DNA of 8,347 nt, taken from assembly GCA_947461185.1 (NCBI GenBank), contig CANHJY010000071.1, positions 1-8,347 on the forward strand, in the 5' to 3' direction. Below are positions 6,974 through 8,347 of this stretch, piece by piece. The first letter of the stretch is position 1. Each line of letters opens with the position of its first letter. The position numbers and the translations under genes were made by a program. The stretch comes from Flavobacteriales bacterium. GTDB taxonomy: Bacteria; Bacteroidota; Bacteroidia; Flavobacteriales_D; Crocinitomicaceae. The notes beneath the pieces are model-generated. The model worked only from the letters and a program-made list of their open reading frames with translations. It was not told the origin of the DNA and ran no database searches.

Positions 6974-7537
6974 TTATTTTTCTTTACTAATTTTTATTTG
7001 TACGCAGAGAAAACTGCAATCAGGATTGATTTCCGATACCCAGTATTCTAATTTATTTCCAGATTTTCTAACCATATCAATTAAACCAAGACCTGCTGTG
7101 CCTTTTTCTGAAATTGCAGCTGAACTCAAGCGCTCCTGGTAAAGCGTTTTTAATTGCAAGTCATCCATTAAATTCAATGTGTCGATTCTCGGCAATAATG
7201 CAGATAAATGATCGCGGGTTATAAAATTCCCAGTTTGAATATAATAAGCATCATGACTTTGAACTATTGCAACGACTACAGAACGACTTTCTTCTGGATT
7301 CATATCCTTCGCGTTTGGATCTTCATCGACATGGTGGTATAAATTCTGTAAACTTTCAACCAATACGTTGTATACCTTTTTTCGTGTTCTTGGATTTTCT
7401 TCTGAATGGTTTAGCTTATCTTCTACAATTTTTAAAATACACGAAATGAGTTCTGGAGAAACAAATCCTTTATATGACAGCATGACCCCATCTTGGTCTA
7501 ATTTGCGAAAAAAGTCATACAATTGATTATTTGACAT
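6974..7537 (-). CDS. SiaB-family protein kinase (GHKL-like), partner of SiaC
   Basis: This 187-residue soluble protein has no signal peptide or membrane segment. It has the layout of the SiaB family: an N-terminal region (MSNNQLYDFFRKLDQDGVML, then SYKGFVSPEL), an N-box-like helix VLVESLQNLYHHV (58-70) with Glu61, Asn65 and His68, and a glycine-rich ATP-lid segment EKGTAGLGLIDMVRKSG (144-160) resembling the G box of GHKL ATPases and anti-sigma kinases. It lacks a histidine-kinase phospho-acceptor domain, as expected for a Ser/Thr partner-switching kinase. It is the first gene of the operon siaB-siaC-coaE, and adjacency to the DUF1987 protein supports its role as the kinase of that protein. 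No PP2C phosphatase or sensor domain is present in the window, so the input signal is unknown. Confidence 0.86.
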   Translation of the reverse strand: MSNNQLYDFFRKLDQDGVMLSYKGFVSPELISCILKIVEDKLNHSEENPRTRKKVYNVLVESLQNLYHHVDEDPNAKDMNPEESRSVVVAIVQSHDAYYIQTGNFITRDHLSALLPRIDTLNLMDDLQLKTLYQERLSSAAISEKGTAGLGLIDMVRKSGNKLEYWVSEINPDCSFLCVQIKISKEK

Positions 7538-7551
7538 TTACGTAGTTTTAA

Positions 7552-7559
7552 CAAATGTA
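7552..7559 (-). promoter_or_regulatory. Likely -7 element of the siaB-siaC-coaE operon
   Basis: The minus strand reads TACATTTG, a full TAnnTTTG match, ending 14 bases before the ATG at 7537. No other promoter-like sequence was noted upstream, and the two downstream genes lack intergenic room for a promoter of their own. No -33 box at standard spacing is evident. Confidence 0.5.
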
Positions 7560-7572
7560 ATAAAAGTCGTCA

Positions 7573-7583
7573 ATTTCTGAAAT
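7573..7583. other. 11-base palindrome between divergent promoters
   Basis: ATTTCTGAAAT is a perfect inverted repeat (5-bp arms, 1-base centre). It lies between the proposed siaB (-) and methyltransferase (+) promoters. It could be an operator, but AT-rich palindromes of this length also occur by chance. Confidence 0.2.
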
Positions 7584-7617
7584 GCATCATTTATTCCATT
7601 AACATACCTATAAATTG

Positions 7618-7625
7618 TATTTTTG
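7618..7625 (+). promoter_or_regulatory. -7 element abutting the methyltransferase start codon
   Basis: TATTTTTG is a full TAnnTTTG match and ends only 4 bases before the ATG at 7630. If active, the transcript would start at or within a few bases of the start codon and be leaderless or nearly so. Confidence 0.5.
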
Positions 7626-7629
7626 CGCT

Positions 7630-8347
7630 ATGGAAGAAAAGACATGGTTCAAAGATTGGTTCGACACGAAATATTATCATTTGTTGTATCAAAACCGCAA
7701 TGAATCGGAAGCTGAAAATTTCATTAAAAATTTGACACATTTTTTACATTTAGAAAATGGAGCTGAAATTCTTGATTTGGCTTGCGGAAAAGGAAGACAT
7801 GCTATGATTCTCCATCAACTCGGATTTGAAGTGTTAGGAGCTGATCTTTCAGAAAACAGTATAAATGAAGCCAAGAAAAATGAAAAAGATGGTTTGACGT
7901 TCCAAGTTCAAGACATGCGTGAAATCATCCCTCAAAAGCAGTTTGACGCCGTTTTCAATTTGTTTACGAGTTTCGGATATTTTGAAGACACTTCCGACAA
8001 TGTCAAGGTTATTCAAGCTGTATTTCAAATGTTAAAATCCAAGGGAATATTGGTCATTGACTTTATGAATGTTCATCGGGTTTTGGATCGTATGATTATT
8101 GAGGAAACAAAAGTTGTTTCCGGAATTCAATTCGGATTGCACAGAAAATATACGGGAACACATATTATTAAAGAAATCAATTTTAAAGATGGCGAACATA
8201 ACTTTTCTTATCAAGAAAAAGTGCAGGCCCTAAAGAAGGAAGATTTTGAATCATTACTCCAAAATAATGGTTTTTCTTTAATGCATATTTTTGGAGATTA
8301 TAACCTAAATAGTTTTGATAAAAACTTATCTGATCGCTTGATTTTAA
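7630..8347 (+). CDS. Class I SAM-dependent methyltransferase (3'-truncated)
   Basis: The frame from the ATG at 7630 stays open to the window edge, giving 239 codons plus one base. It ends in LSDRLIL, a usual near-terminal motif of such small methyltransferases, so probably only a few residues are missing. The Rossmann-fold SAM site is clear: motif I ILDLACGKGRHA (47-58), motif II acidic residue Asp72 in GADLS, Asp95 in QDMRE as the probable adenine-contacting acid, and motif IV-like FDAVFNLFTSFGYF (105-118). The region DTSDNVKVIQAVFQMLKSKGILVIDFMN follows the usual strand-5 pattern of the methyltransferase_11/25 group. The substrate cannot be told from the sequence; small molecules are common in this group. 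It is cytoplasmic, with no signal peptide. It is divergent from the siaB operon, sharing a 92-base control region. The class is certain; the specific role is unknown. Confidence 0.92.
   Translation, partial: MEEKTWFKDWFDTKYYHLLYQNRNESEAENFIKNLTHFLHLENGAEILDLACGKGRHAMILHQLGFEVLGADLSENSINEAKKNEKDGLTFQVQDMREIIPQKQFDAVFNLFTSFGYFEDTSDNVKVIQAVFQMLKSKGILVIDFMNVHRVLDRMIIEETKVVSGIQFGLHRKYTGTHIIKEINFKDGEHNFSYQEKVQALKKEDFESLLQNNGFSLMHIFGDYNLNSFDKNLSDRLIL

Noticed and set aside
6974..7537. SiaB-like protein as a classical anti-sigma factor kinase (RsbW/SpoIIAB)
   Set aside because: The GHKL-like motifs would fit both, but the neighbouring gene is a DUF1987/SiaC protein rather than a STAS anti-anti-sigma factor, and no sigma factor gene is present.

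Overview
The window reads as a chromosomal segment of a low-GC member of the Bacteroidota, most likely of the Flavobacteriales. Four things point there: a type IX secretion (T9SS) C-terminal sorting domain, an S46-family dipeptidyl-peptidase, TAnnTTTG-type -7 promoter elements close upstream of several start codons, and weak or absent Shine-Dalgarno sequences. No rRNA, tRNA, CRISPR array, insertion sequence or phage gene was seen. Genus-level placement is not possible from the sequence alone.

Layout. 1-1584 (+) is the 3' part of a large secreted beta-propeller (Asp-box/BNR-like) protein with a T9SS type A sorting domain; its true start lies before the window. It is closed by a clear intrinsic terminator (1605-1634). 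1690-3093 (+) is a complete dihydrolipoyl dehydrogenase (lpdA). Convergent to it, 9 bases away, 3103-5235 (-) is an S46 serine peptidase whose specificity residue matches the Asp/Glu-specific DPP11 type. A divergent intergenic region (5236-5342) separates it from 5343-5996 (+), a five-helix membrane protein of unknown function that overlaps the next gene tail-to-tail by 8 bases.

5989-7537 (-) is a tight three-gene operon, transcribed as siaB-like kinase, siaC-like phosphoprotein (DUF1987), then coaE (dephospho-CoA kinase). Across a 92-base divergent promoter region, 7630 to the window end (+) is a class I SAM-dependent methyltransferase that runs off the edge.

How the genes relate. Most are housekeeping (lpdA, coaE) or nutritional and surface functions (DPP11, T9SS cargo). 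The most interesting part is the SiaB/SiaC pair. In Pseudomonas aeruginosa this kinase and phosphoprotein form a partner-switching module that controls a diguanylate cyclase. Here the phospho-acceptor Thr68 and its surrounding motif are conserved, but no PP2C phosphatase (SiaA) or GGDEF cyclase (SiaD) is nearby. The pair is instead joined, with 1- and 3-base gaps, to the last gene of coenzyme A synthesis.
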